Shown here: one piece after another, positions 17,407-24,903 of the stretch
Layout: each line of letters opens with the position of its first letter
Numbering within the stretch: position 1 is the stretch's first letter
Source: Thauera sp.
GTDB taxonomy: Bacteria > Pseudomonadota > Gammaproteobacteria > Burkholderiales > Rhodocyclaceae
Direction: 5' to 3'
Length of the DNA stretch: 44,665 bases
Assembly: GCA_024710965.1 (NCBI GenBank)
Contig: JANJTU010000196.1
Location: 1-44,665, forward strand
The notes under the pieces: model-generated
The model's input: only the letters and a program-made list of their open reading frames with translations
Told to the model about the DNA's origin: nothing
Database searches by the model: none
Made by a program: the position numbers and the translations under genes

Positions 17407-17841
17407 ATGAACCAGACACAAACCGCACCCAGATCCCTGCCCAGCCCGAGCGAAATGCTGGCGGCGCCGGACGATGACTACGTGTCGGCCCGCCAACTCG
17501 CCTTCTTCCGCGCCTTGCTGAGCCGGGAACGCGACGCCCTGCTCGACGCCGCGCGGCGGACCACGCTGCACCTGCAGGACTTCGAAAGCACGCCCGACCC
17601 CTCCGATCGTGCCTCGCTCGAGGAGGACCACACGCTCGAGCTGCGTGTCCGCGACCGCGAACGCAAGCTCCTGCACAAGATCGACGAAGCGCTGGCGCGC
17701 ATCGACAACGGCACCTACGGCTGGTGCGAGGAAACCGGAGAGCCGATCGGCGTCGCCCGGCTGCTGGCACGCCCCACCGCGACCCTGAGCGTGGAGGCGC
17801 AGGAACACCATGAATCGCGCCGGCGGATGCGGGGCAGGTGA
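17407..17841 (+). CDS. dksA: DksA/TraR-family protein with a single zinc-site cysteine
   Basis: 144 aa. The coiled-coil tip keeps the DPSDRAS motif that enters the RNA polymerase secondary channel, and the sequence YGWCEETGEPIGVARLLARP matches the DksA globular domain. Of the four zinc Cys only the first remains (CEET ... TLSVEAQ), so it cannot hold the usual zinc finger. Single-Cys DksA proteins are known, for example in alphaproteobacteria, and zinc-independent DksA2 exists in Pseudomonas. It probably modulates transcription initiation with ppGpp. A strong GAGGAG site precedes the ATG. A separate, four-Cys DksA may exist elsewhere in the genome. Confidence 0.88.
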   Translation: MNQTQTAPRSLPSPSEMLAAPDDDYVSARQLAFFRALLSRERDALLDAARRTTLHLQDFESTPDPSDRASLEEDHTLELRVRDRERKLLHKIDEALARIDNGTYGWCEETGEPIGVARLLARPTATLSVEAQEHHESRRRMRGR

Positions 17842-17904
17842 GCCGCCAGCGCACGCACGACGCAGCCACCGCGCGCCGCTCGCACGACGCGAAACGCAGC
17901 ACCG

Positions 17905-18636
17905 ATGATTGAAGCCTTGCTCCTCACCGCCACGCGCGTGTTCACCTTCGCCGGCCAGCGCAGGCTGACCAACGCGAGCGGGTTCTTCTTCGCCCGCGAC
18001 CAGCGCCTGTTCCTTGTCACCAGCCGGCACGTGCTGCACGACGAACCGAGCGAGCATTTTCCCGACCGCATCGAGGTCGAGCTGCACGTCGACGCCGACA
18101 ACATGGCGCGCTCCACCGGCTTCTCCATTCCGCTCTACCGCAACGGCAACAGCCTGTGGCGCCAGGGCGAGGACTCGGCCGGCGGGATCGATGTCGCCGT
18201 AATCGAGATCGAGCGCGCCGCGCTGCCGGCTAGCGCAACCTACCGCGCGTTCACGCCGGCGCACCTGCTCGAACGCTACGAGCAGGTCGAAGTCGGCAGC
18301 GCCTTGCTGATGACGGGCTTTCCGCTCGGCTTTCACGACACCCTGCACCACATGCCGGTGGTGCGCCATGCGGTGATCGCGTCCTCGTTCGGCCTGCGCT
18401 TTCAGGGCCAGGGCTACTTCCTCACCGATGCGCGCACGCACCGGGGAACGAGCGGCGCGCCGGTGGTGATGCGCAGCGCCGAGCACAATCCGCTGCGCGG
18501 CGACCTGCCGTGGCTCCTGCTCGGCGTACATTCGGCACGGCTCGACGTCGGCACCCGCGACCTCGAGCTCGACGAGGCACTGGGCCTGAACTGCGCCTGG
18601 TACGCCGACATCCTGCTCACCCTCACCGCAGCCTGA
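17905..18636 (+). CDS. trypsin-like serine peptidase, no signal peptide
   Basis: 243 aa. A chymotrypsin-fold triad is visible: His42 in LVTSRHVLHD, Asp96 in GGIDVAVIEI and Ser183 in HRGTSGAPVV. The N-terminal sequence MIEALLLTATRVFTFAGQ is not a signal peptide, and no membrane segment or PDZ domain is present, so the enzyme looks cytosolic, unlike DegP-type proteases. The family is annotated as trypsin-like peptidase domain proteins and its substrates are unknown. It lies 63 bp after dksA. The ribosome binding site is weak. Confidence 0.82.
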   Translation: MIEALLLTATRVFTFAGQRRLTNASGFFFARDQRLFLVTSRHVLHDEPSEHFPDRIEVELHVDADNMARSTGFSIPLYRNGNSLWRQGEDSAGGIDVAVIEIERAALPASATYRAFTPAHLLERYEQVEVGSALLMTGFPLGFHDTLHHMPVVRHAVIASSFGLRFQGQGYFLTDARTHRGTSGAPVVMRSAEHNPLRGDLPWLLLGVHSARLDVGTRDLELDEALGLNCAWYADILLTLTAA

Positions 18637-18683
18637 GCCCCGCCCCGCCGTCATCGTGCGCGCCCCGGGCGGTGCACTGCCGC

Positions 18684-18719
18684 TACAATCCCTTGCATCC
18701 GGCAGGCGCAAGGCCTGCC
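18684..18719 (+). promoter_or_regulatory. promoter -10 and 5' hairpin before the aminotransferase
   Basis: GCTACAATCCC gives a good -10 hexamer TACAAT (18684-18689) without a clear -35. About 12 bp later a perfect 7-bp stem with a 5-nt loop, GGCAGGC-GCAAG-GCCTGCC (18701-18719), is followed by TTTC. The hairpin could terminate the upstream protease transcript or sit at the 5' end of the aminotransferase mRNA. Confidence 0.45.
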
Positions 18720-18781
18720 TTTCATCCGCCCGGGCGCTGCACGCCGCGCCCGACGGCTCACGTATCCTCAAGGAGGTGACC

Positions 18782-19909
18782 ATGCCCGGCCTGCTCCCCG
18801 ACGTCGATCCCGATGGCCTGCTCGAATATTCCGTGGTCTATACCGACCGCGCGCTCAACCACATGTCGCAGGCCTTCCAGGGCGTCATGCGCGACCTCTC
18901 GGCGCTGCTGAAGAAGGTCTATCGCGCGCACGCGGTGGCGATCGTGCCCGGCAGCGGCACCTTCGGCATGGAGGCGGTCGCGCGCCAGTTCGCCACCGGC
19001 CGGAAGACGCTGGTGATCCGCAACGGCTGGTTCAGCTACCGCTGGACGCAGATCTTCGACATGGGCGGCATCCCCGCCGCATCCGTCGTGCTCAAGGCCC
19101 GCGCGGTCGCCGCCGGGCCGCAGGCGCCGTTCGCGCCGGCGCCGCTCGGCGAAGTCGTCGCCGCCATCCACGAACACCGCCCGGAGCTCGTCTTTGCGCC
19201 GCACGTCGAGACCGCCTCCGGCATGATCCTGCCCGACCCCTACCTGCGTGCGGTGGCCGACGCGGTGCATGCGGTCGGCGGCCTGTTCGTGCTCGACTGC
19301 ATCGCCTCGGGCGCGATCTGGGTGGACATGGAGGCGACCGGCGTCGACGTGCTGATCAGCGCGCCGCAAAAGGGCTGGACCGCCTCGCCCTGCTGCGCCA
19401 TGGTCATGCTCGGCGCGGCCGCACGCGCCCGCATCGACGCCACCACCAGCACCAGCTTCGCCTGCGACCTGAAGAAGTGGCTGCAGATCATGGAGACCTA
19501 CGAAGGCGGCGGCCACGCCTACCACGCCACCATGCCCACCGACGGCCTGCGCCGCCTGCGCGACGTCATGCGCGAGACCGAAGCCTGCGGCTTCGACCAG
19601 GTCAAGGCCGCGCAGGAAGAACTCGGCGCCCGCGTGCGCGCCCTGCTCGAGGCGCGCGGCTTTCGCAGCGTGGCTGCCGACGGCTTCAAGGCGCCGGGCG
19701 TGGTGGTCAGCTACACCGACGACGACGGCATCAAGAGCGGCGCCGCCTTCGCCGCCGCCGGCCTGCAGACCGCCGCCGGCGTGCCCCTGCAGTGCGACGA
19801 GCCGGCCGAGTTCAAGACCTTCCGCATCGGTCTGTTCGGCCTCGACAAGCTGCGCGACATCGACGGCACGGTGGCGCGGCTGCAGCGGGCGCTCGACACC
19901 CTGCGCTGA
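18782..19909 (+). CDS. class-V PLP-dependent aminotransferase
   Basis: 375 aa from ATG 18782, set by a near-perfect Shine-Dalgarno AAGGAGGTGAC. The fold-type I pattern is clear: GSGTFGMEAVARQF near residue 60, LVFAPHVETASGMILPD, the cofactor Asp in LFVLDCIASG, and the PLP Lys197 in ISAPQKGWTASPC. It resembles serine-glyoxylate/alanine-glyoxylate aminotransferases and related class V enzymes. The amino donor and acceptor cannot be read from sequence. It stands alone between the protease gene and the copper island. Confidence 0.85.
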   Translation: MPGLLPDVDPDGLLEYSVVYTDRALNHMSQAFQGVMRDLSALLKKVYRAHAVAIVPGSGTFGMEAVARQFATGRKTLVIRNGWFSYRWTQIFDMGGIPAASVVLKARAVAAGPQAPFAPAPLGEVVAAIHEHRPELVFAPHVETASGMILPDPYLRAVADAVHAVGGLFVLDCIASGAIWVDMEATGVDVLISAPQKGWTASPCCAMVMLGAAARARIDATTSTSFACDLKKWLQIMETYEGGGHAYHATMPTDGLRRLRDVMRETEACGFDQVKAAQEELGARVRALLEARGFRSVAADGFKAPGVVVSYTDDDGIKSGAAFAAAGLQTAAGVPLQCDEPAEFKTFRIGLFGLDKLRDIDGTVARLQRALDTLR

Positions 19910-20005
19910 GGTCCTGACCGCATCGAGCGGCGCCGGGCACCGACCGCCCGGGCCGCAGCGCCCGCGGCCCTCGCCTCCCGCGAAACGACATTTCGATTAC
20001 ATCAG

Positions 20006-20061
20006 TATGAGAAGGAAGTAATTCCCGCGTCACCTCGGTGTCGGTGTCCCCTTCCTACCAT
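20006..20061 (+). promoter_or_regulatory. degenerate CopR-type box and promoter of the czcE-copK genes
   Basis: TATGAG-AAGGAA-GTAATT (20006-20023) has a good right half-site and a poor left one. It is recognised by alignment: like the box at 20956 it is followed at the same offset by CGTCACCTCGGTGTCGG (the other has CGTCACCTTGGAGTCGG). A -10-like TACCAT (20056-20061) lies exactly 32 bp after the box, as in the other promoters of the island. Confidence 0.5.
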
Positions 20062-20118
20062 GTGCTCACGGTTGCTCATCGACGAGCGCCGGTCTCCGAC
20101 ACGATAGAGGGGTCCATC

Positions 20119-20511
20119 ATGAAAACCGCAGTGACACGCCTGGCCGCAGTCTCCACCCTGCTCACCTTCGGCACGAGCCCCGCGCTCGCCCACGAGCTCT
20201 ACAACGACGGCGCCGGCACCGCCCACTGGCTCGAGCACGTCGCCGCCGGCGAGGGCCAGCCCTCCGGCAGCGAACTCGCCCCGTTCGGCTACGCGGGGAC
20301 GGCGCCGGCCGCACGCGAGATCGCGATCGACAAGGCGACGCGCAGCATCAACGTCACCCGCCTCGAGACCGTCGCGCTTCGCCTCGGCAACGGCTCGACG
20401 ACCTGGACGTTCGACACGCTGGGCACGAACAGCTTCCCGCTGTCGAAGATCCTCCCCGGTGCCGACGCGGTGACCGTCTACGTCGCCGAAAGCCCCTACT
20501 ACCAGCGCTGA
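20119..20511 (+). CDS. CzcE-like periplasmic copper-binding protein
   Basis: 130 aa with a clear signal peptide ending at PALA-HELYNDG. The mature part carries the CzcE-type pattern AREIAIDKATRSINVTRLET ... TWTFDTLGTNSFPLSKI and ends in VYVAESPYYQR. CzcE of Cupriavidus is a periplasmic dimer that binds Cu(II). Here the neighbours are copper genes, not czc genes, which supports a copper role. The start is fixed by an AGAGGGG ribosome site. The family match is from memory and moderately sure. Confidence 0.72.
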   Translation: MKTAVTRLAAVSTLLTFGTSPALAHELYNDGAGTAHWLEHVAAGEGQPSGSELAPFGYAGTAPAAREIAIDKATRSINVTRLETVALRLGNGSTTWTFDTLGTNSFPLSKILPGADAVTVYVAESPYYQR

Positions 20512-20615
20512 TCCGCCGCGACTCGGATCACTTCGCCCGCAGCGCATCGGGCGACGTGGATCCGATGCGCAGCGGTGTTCCTTGCATGCCGTCGCAACCA
20601 CTCCGGAGTCATATC

Positions 20616-20897
20616 ATGATCAAGCGCGCGCTCGCCGCCCTCCTGACCAGCCTCATCGCCGCATCCGCCTTTGCCGTCGACGCGGAAACGGTGTCAAAAC
20701 AGCTCGAGCTCAAGGACGGTTCCACCGTCTACATCTTCGAGGACGGGAAGATGGGCATGGAAGACCGGTTCGGCAGGCCCTTCATGATGAAGGAGGGGCA
20801 CGTCATGGAAACGAAGGACGGCCAGAAGGTCATGATGATGGGAAGCGAAGTGTGGCGTATCGAACGGATGCACGACCTGTACCGCGGCAGCAACTGA
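20616..20897 (+). CDS. copK: CopK-like periplasmic Cu(I)-binding protein
   Basis: 93 aa; a signal peptide ends at SAFA-VDAE, leaving about 73 residues, the size of CopK. The mature sequence follows CopK of Cupriavidus: VSKQLELKDGSTVYIFEDGK, MGMEDRFGRPF, GHVMETKDG. It is very Met-rich (ten or more Met, including an MMM run), as expected for thioether Cu(I) ligands. It probably buffers periplasmic copper. It lies 104 bp after the czcE-like gene with its own GGAG site, likely on the same transcript. Confidence 0.85.
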   Translation: MIKRALAALLTSLIAASAFAVDAETVSKQLELKDGSTVYIFEDGKMGMEDRFGRPFMMKEGHVMETKDGQKVMMMGSEVWRIERMHDLYRGSN

Positions 20898-20955
20898 CCG
20901 GCTGTTCGACCCCGCGCCGCCGCCGCGCCCGTCACGCCGCTCACGCGGGCGGGCG

Positions 20956-21011
20956 GGTTACCGAAATGTAACCTTGCCGTCACCTTGGAGTCGGACACCG
21001 GCGCCCACACT
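20956..21011 (+). promoter_or_regulatory. CopR-type box and promoter of the HlyD/ABC exporter operon
   Basis: A perfect inverted repeat GGTTAC-CGAAAT-GTAACC (20956-20973) is followed by CGTCACCTTGGAGTCGG and a -10-like CACACT (21006-21011) exactly 32 bp beyond the box. The HlyD start is 80 bp further on. Box form and spacing match the copper promoters at 30.3, 36.9 and 40.9 kb. Confidence 0.65.
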
Positions 21012-21090
21012 GACTGAAGGACAATCTGGGGCATGAAGGCAAGACCGCCGGGCTGCTGGGCGGGGCTTTCGGCGAAGAAGCGCTGTTTCC

Positions 21091-22266
21091 ATGAGCACGA
21101 TCCACGCACGCCATGTCGCCCTCGGTGCCGCCGTAGTGCTGGTCGCGGCCGGCGCGGCGTGGTTCGTTCTGCGCCCGGCGCCGCCGAGCGACGTCATCGA
21201 GGCCAACGGCCAGGTGCGCGGCACGGAGCTTACGCTCTCCGCACGCATCCCCGGGATCGCCGAGGTGGTGGCGGTGCGCGAAGGCGAGCGCGTCACGCGC
21301 GGTCAGCTCGTCGCGCAGATCGCCGCGCGCGAGCTCGAGGCACGCCTTGCGCAGGCCCGCGCGCAGGTGGTGGCCGCAGAGCGCCAGGTCGCCGAACTCG
21401 ATGCCCAGGCGACGGTGCTCGACGAGACCGCCGGCCAGGCGAAGCTCGGCGCCCGCGTCGCCGCGGGCACGGCCTCGCACGAGGTGCATCGCGCATCGGA
21501 GGCCGTCGCCCGCGCCTCGGCCGAGGTGGCCGCCGCCGAGGCGCAGGCGGCGCAAGATCGCAAGGCTTACGAGCGTTTCGCAGGCCTGCGCGCGCGGGGT
21601 TTCGTCAGCCCCAATTATTTCGATGAAGTGGCGGCGCGGCGGCGGGCTTCCGAAGCCCGGCTCACCGCGGCGCGCGGGGCTGCCGCGGAGGCGCTCGCCG
21701 CGCGCGAGAAGGCGAGCGCGGCCTCGGGCGAGGTCGAGATCCGCGAGCGCGACGTCAGCCGCATCGCGGCCGAACGCGCACGGGTCGTCGCCGCTCGTGC
21801 CACTGCCGCAAGCCAGATCGATGCCGCGCGGGCCCGCGTCGCGGAGATCGAGGCGCAGCTCGCCGACACCCGCATCGTTGCGCCCATCCACGGAACCGTC
21901 ATGACCAGGCTCGTCGAACCCGGCGAGCTCGTGGCCGCCGGGCGGCCCATCGCCACCCTCGTCGACCTCGACGATCTGTTCGTGCGGGTCTACGTCGCGG
22001 AGCGCGACGTGGGGCGGATCCGCCTGGGCAGCGCGGCAGCGATTTCGGTCGATGCCTATCCCGCGCGCCGCTTCCCTGGCATGGTCAGCGAAGTCGCGCA
22101 GCAGGCGGAGTTCACGCCGAAGGAGGTCCACGTGAAGGACGAGCGCGAGAAGCTCGTGTTCGCCGTGAAGGTCCGCATTGCCAACCCGGAAGGCGTGCTC
22201 AAGCCGGGCATGCCCGCCGACGTGACGATCGAGGGCGGGCCGGCGAATGAACGCGAACGCCAATGA
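21091..22266 (+). CDS. HlyD-family membrane fusion protein of an ABC exporter
   Basis: 391 aa. One N-terminal membrane helix (VALGAAVVLVAAGAAWFVL), then a biotinyl-lipoyl half (GQVRGTELTLSARIPGIAEV), a long Ala/Glu/Arg coiled-coil hairpin (about residues 80-265), the second lipoyl half (DTRIVAPIHGTVMTRLVEPG) and a beta-barrel region. It bridges an inner-membrane ABC pump to an outer-membrane channel. Similar to YbhG/YhiI of E. coli. It overlaps the ATPase gene by 20 bp. No metal-binding motif is visible. The ribosome site is weak. Confidence 0.88.
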   Translation: MSTIHARHVALGAAVVLVAAGAAWFVLRPAPPSDVIEANGQVRGTELTLSARIPGIAEVVAVREGERVTRGQLVAQIAARELEARLAQARAQVVAAERQVAELDAQATVLDETAGQAKLGARVAAGTASHEVHRASEAVARASAEVAAAEAQAAQDRKAYERFAGLRARGFVSPNYFDEVAARRRASEARLTAARGAAAEALAAREKASAASGEVEIRERDVSRIAAERARVVAARATAASQIDAARARVAEIEAQLADTRIVAPIHGTVMTRLVEPGELVAAGRPIATLVDLDDLFVRVYVAERDVGRIRLGSAAAISVDAYPARRFPGMVSEVAQQAEFTPKEVHVKDEREKLVFAVKVRIANPEGVLKPGMPADVTIEGGPANERERQ

Positions 22267-23770
22267 CGCGATCGCCGTCCGCTCGCTGACGCGGCGGTTC
22301 GGCACGCGCGTCGCACTCGACGGCGTATCGCTCAATGTCGGGCGCGGCGAGCTCTTCGGCATCGTCGGTGCCGACGGCGCGGGCAAGACGACCCTGCTGC
22401 AGTCGGTGTGCGCGATCCTCGACCCGAGCGCGGGCGAGGTCACCGTGGCGGGGCTCGACAGTGTGCGCGAGGCCGCGCGCATCACCGCGACGCTCGGCTA
22501 CGTCGCCCAGTCCTATTCCCTGTACGGCGATCTCACCGTGGCCGAGAACCTCGAGTTCTTCGCCGCCATCCGCGCCGTGCCGCAAGCCGAGTTCGCCACG
22601 CGGCGCGCACAGCTCCTGCAGTTCTCCGGCCTCGCCCCCTTCCTCGACCGGCGGGCGAAAGCGCTCTCGGGCGGGATGCAGAAGAAGCTCGCGGTCTGCT
22701 GCAGCCTCGTGCACGAGCCGGACATCCTCGTCCTCGACGAGCCGACGCTCGGCGTCGACCCGATCTCGCGCCGCGAGCTGTGGTCGATGCTGCGCACGTT
22801 CCACGCCGGCGGCAAGACCATCCTGGTTGCGACCTCGTACATGGACGAGGCGGCCGCCTGCGACCGGGTCGCGCTGCTCGCCGGCGGCCGCGTGCTGGCG
22901 TGCGAGCGACCGGCTGCGTTCGGGGCGGATCTCGAAGAGGCGGTCAAGCGGCTCCTGTCGCGCGAGCTCGCGGCGTCGACGGCGCCGCTCGCCCTTGCAC
23001 CGTCGGCCGCGAGCGGCGATGCGATCCGCGTCGATGGCCTGAGCCGGCGCTTCGGCAGCTTCACCGCCGTGGACGACGTGAGCTTCACGGTCGCACGCGG
23101 CGAGATCTTCGGCCTGCTCGGCCCGAACGGCTCGGGCAAGAGCACGACGATCAAGATGCTGTGCGGCATCCTGCCGCCGAGCGCGGGACGGATGACGGTC
23201 GCCGACGTCGACGTGGTCGCGCACCCGGGCGCGGCCAAGGGGCGCATCGGCTACATGTCGCAGCGCTTTTCGCTCTACCCCGATCTCACCGTCGACGAGA
23301 ACATCGCGTTCTTCGGTTCGGTCTATGGCCTCGCCCCCGGCACATTGGCCGAGCGGCGGGCGTGGGCGGTCGAGCTCGCGGGGCTCGGCGGCCATGCGCA
23401 CAGCCTGGTGAGGGGTCTCTCGGCCGCCCTGCGCCAGCGCCTCGCCCTCGGCTGCGCCGTGCTGCACCGGCCCGCCGTGCTCTTCCTCGACGAGCCGACC
23501 TCCGGGGTCGATCCGGTCTCGCGCGACGCCTTCTGGCGCCTCATCGGCGACATCGGCCGCGCCGGGACGGCGGTGCTCGTCACCACCCACTACATGCGCG
23601 AAGCCGAGCACTGCGATCGCGTGGCCTTCATCGACCGCGGCCGGCTGCTCGCGATCGATGCGCCCGCGAGCCTGCGCGCGAATCACGCCGGCGCCTCGCT
23701 CGAGGAAGTCTTCATCGCGCTGATGACGCGCACGGCGGACCCGACGCTTGAAAGGGTGGCGACGAGATGA
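22247..23770 (+). CDS. tandem ATP-binding protein of an ABC exporter (YbhF-like)
   Basis: 507 aa with two fused nucleotide-binding domains. Domain 1 (about 8-225): Walker A GADGAGKTT, signature LSGGM, Walker B LVLDEPTLGVDP, but Ser in place of the switch His (VATSYMDEA). Domain 2 (about 255-485): Walker A GPNGSGKST, degenerate signature LSAAL, Walker B LFLDEPTSGVDP, normal His (VTTHYMREA). The second lesion and the first fall in the same composite ATP site, leaving one canonical site. E. coli YbhF, as I recall it, shows the same asymmetry. Shorter than YbhF (578 aa) through a reduced linker. It energises the two permeases that follow. Confidence 0.9.
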   Translation: MNANANDAIAVRSLTRRFGTRVALDGVSLNVGRGELFGIVGADGAGKTTLLQSVCAILDPSAGEVTVAGLDSVREAARITATLGYVAQSYSLYGDLTVAENLEFFAAIRAVPQAEFATRRAQLLQFSGLAPFLDRRAKALSGGMQKKLAVCCSLVHEPDILVLDEPTLGVDPISRRELWSMLRTFHAGGKTILVATSYMDEAAACDRVALLAGGRVLACERPAAFGADLEEAVKRLLSRELAASTAPLALAPSAASGDAIRVDGLSRRFGSFTAVDDVSFTVARGEIFGLLGPNGSGKSTTIKMLCGILPPSAGRMTVADVDVVAHPGAAKGRIGYMSQRFSLYPDLTVDENIAFFGSVYGLAPGTLAERRAWAVELAGLGGHAHSLVRGLSAALRQRLALGCAVLHRPAVLFLDEPTSGVDPVSRDAFWRLIGDIGRAGTAVLVTTHYMREAEHCDRVAFIDRGRLLAIDAPASLRANHAGASLEEVFIALMTRTADPTLERVATR

Positions 23771-24903
23771 GCGGCTCTTCCATGCTTCGCGCCCTCGTTC
23801 GCAAGGAGACCATCGAGCTGCTGCGCGATCCGATCACGCTCGGCGTGGCCGTGCTGCTGCCGCTGCTGCTGCTGTTCATCTTCGGCTACGGCATCTCGAT
23901 GGACGTGGAGGACGTGCCGATCGCCGTCTACGACCAGGATCGCACGCCGCACAGCGAGCGTCTCGTCGAAGCCTTCGTGCAGAGCGGCTACTTCCGCCTG
24001 CAGCGCAACCTGTGGTCGCCGCGGGACGTGGATGCAGCACTCGATGGCGGCGAGGCGACGGTGGTGGTCGTGATCCCGCCGCAGTTCTCGCGCATGCTCG
24101 CGGCCGGCCGCGAGGCACCGGTGCAGTTGCTCGTCGACGGCTCGTTCTCGCCCACCGCGCTGATCGTGTCGAACTACCTCGCCGCGGTGGTCAATCGCTT
24201 CTCGACCGAGCTCGCCGAACGACGGCTGGCCGAGCTCGGCTTGGCGCCCCCGCCGCCGCTGCAGCTGGAGACGCGGGTCTGGTACAACGCGCCGATGAAG
24301 ACGGTGAACTACATCGTGCCGGGCCTCTTTGCCGTGCTGCTGATGGCGTTCCCGCCGATGCTGACCGCACTGGCGATCGTGCGCGAGCGCGAGCGCGGCA
24401 CGATCGAGCAGATCTACGTGTCGCCGGTGCGCCCGGCGATGTTCATCCTCGGCAAAATCATCCCGTATGCCGGGATTGCCTTTGCCGAGATGCTGCTCGT
24501 GCTCGCCGTCGGCACCTTCTGGTTCGAGATCCCCTTCCGCGGCAGCCTCGCGCTGCTCCTCGGCGCCTCGCTCCTCTATGTCTTCGTCACCGTCGGACTC
24601 GGGGTCGCGGTATCCACGGTCGCGCGCACGCAGGTGGCGGCGGTGTTTCTTTCCCTCGTCGGCACGCTGATGCCCTCCTTCCTCTTCTCCGGCTTCCTCT
24701 TCCCGATCGCGACGATGCCGTACGTGATGCAGCTCTACACCTACGCCTTTCCCACGCGCTATTTCAACGACATCAGCCGTGACCTGTTCCTGAAGGGAGT
24801 CGGGATCGAGTATCTGTGGGGCAACCTGGCGCTGCTCGCGCTCTACGCGGTGGTGCTGTTCGGCGCGGCGAGCCTCACCCTCAAGAAGAAGGTGGCGCGA
24901 TGA
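23767..24903 (+). CDS. ABC-2 type permease (YbhS-like)
   Basis: 378 aa. An N-terminal helix after LVRKETIELLRDPITLGVAV is followed by a large extracytoplasmic domain (about residues 45-175) and five or so C-terminal membrane segments with the ABC-2 signature RERERGTIEQIYVSPVRP. It overlaps the ATPase stop and the next permease start (both ATGA), so the four genes are one translational unit. It forms the pore with the next gene product. Substrate unknown. Confidence 0.9.
   Translation: MSGSSMLRALVRKETIELLRDPITLGVAVLLPLLLLFIFGYGISMDVEDVPIAVYDQDRTPHSERLVEAFVQSGYFRLQRNLWSPRDVDAALDGGEATVVVVIPPQFSRMLAAGREAPVQLLVDGSFSPTALIVSNYLAAVVNRFSTELAERRLAELGLAPPPPLQLETRVWYNAPMKTVNYIVPGLFAVLLMAFPPMLTALAIVRERERGTIEQIYVSPVRPAMFILGKIIPYAGIAFAEMLLVLAVGTFWFEIPFRGSLALLLGASLLYVFVTVGLGVAVSTVARTQVAAVFLSLVGTLMPSFLFSGFLFPIATMPYVMQLYTYAFPTRYFNDISRDLFLKGVGIEYLWGNLALLALYAVVLFGAASLTLKKKVAR

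Noticed and set aside
19981..19995. CGAAA-CGACA-TTTCG inverted repeat before czcE
   Set aside because: Only 5-bp arms, upstream of the aligned box; no match in the other copper promoters.
19995..20012. GATTACATCAGTATGAGA as the copper box of czcE
   Set aside because: It has a good left half-site but no right half. The site at 20006 fits the shared downstream sequence and the 32-bp spacing better, although the overlap of both leaves some doubt.
20927..20953. CGCCCG ... CGGGCG stem after copK as a terminator
   Set aside because: Long loop and no T-run; such stems are frequent by chance in this base composition.
21014..21094. 26-codon frame ending in GGAFGEEALFP with its stop overlapping the HlyD start
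   Set aside because: It looks somewhat protein-like but has no ATG, GTG or TTG start and a stop directly upstream.
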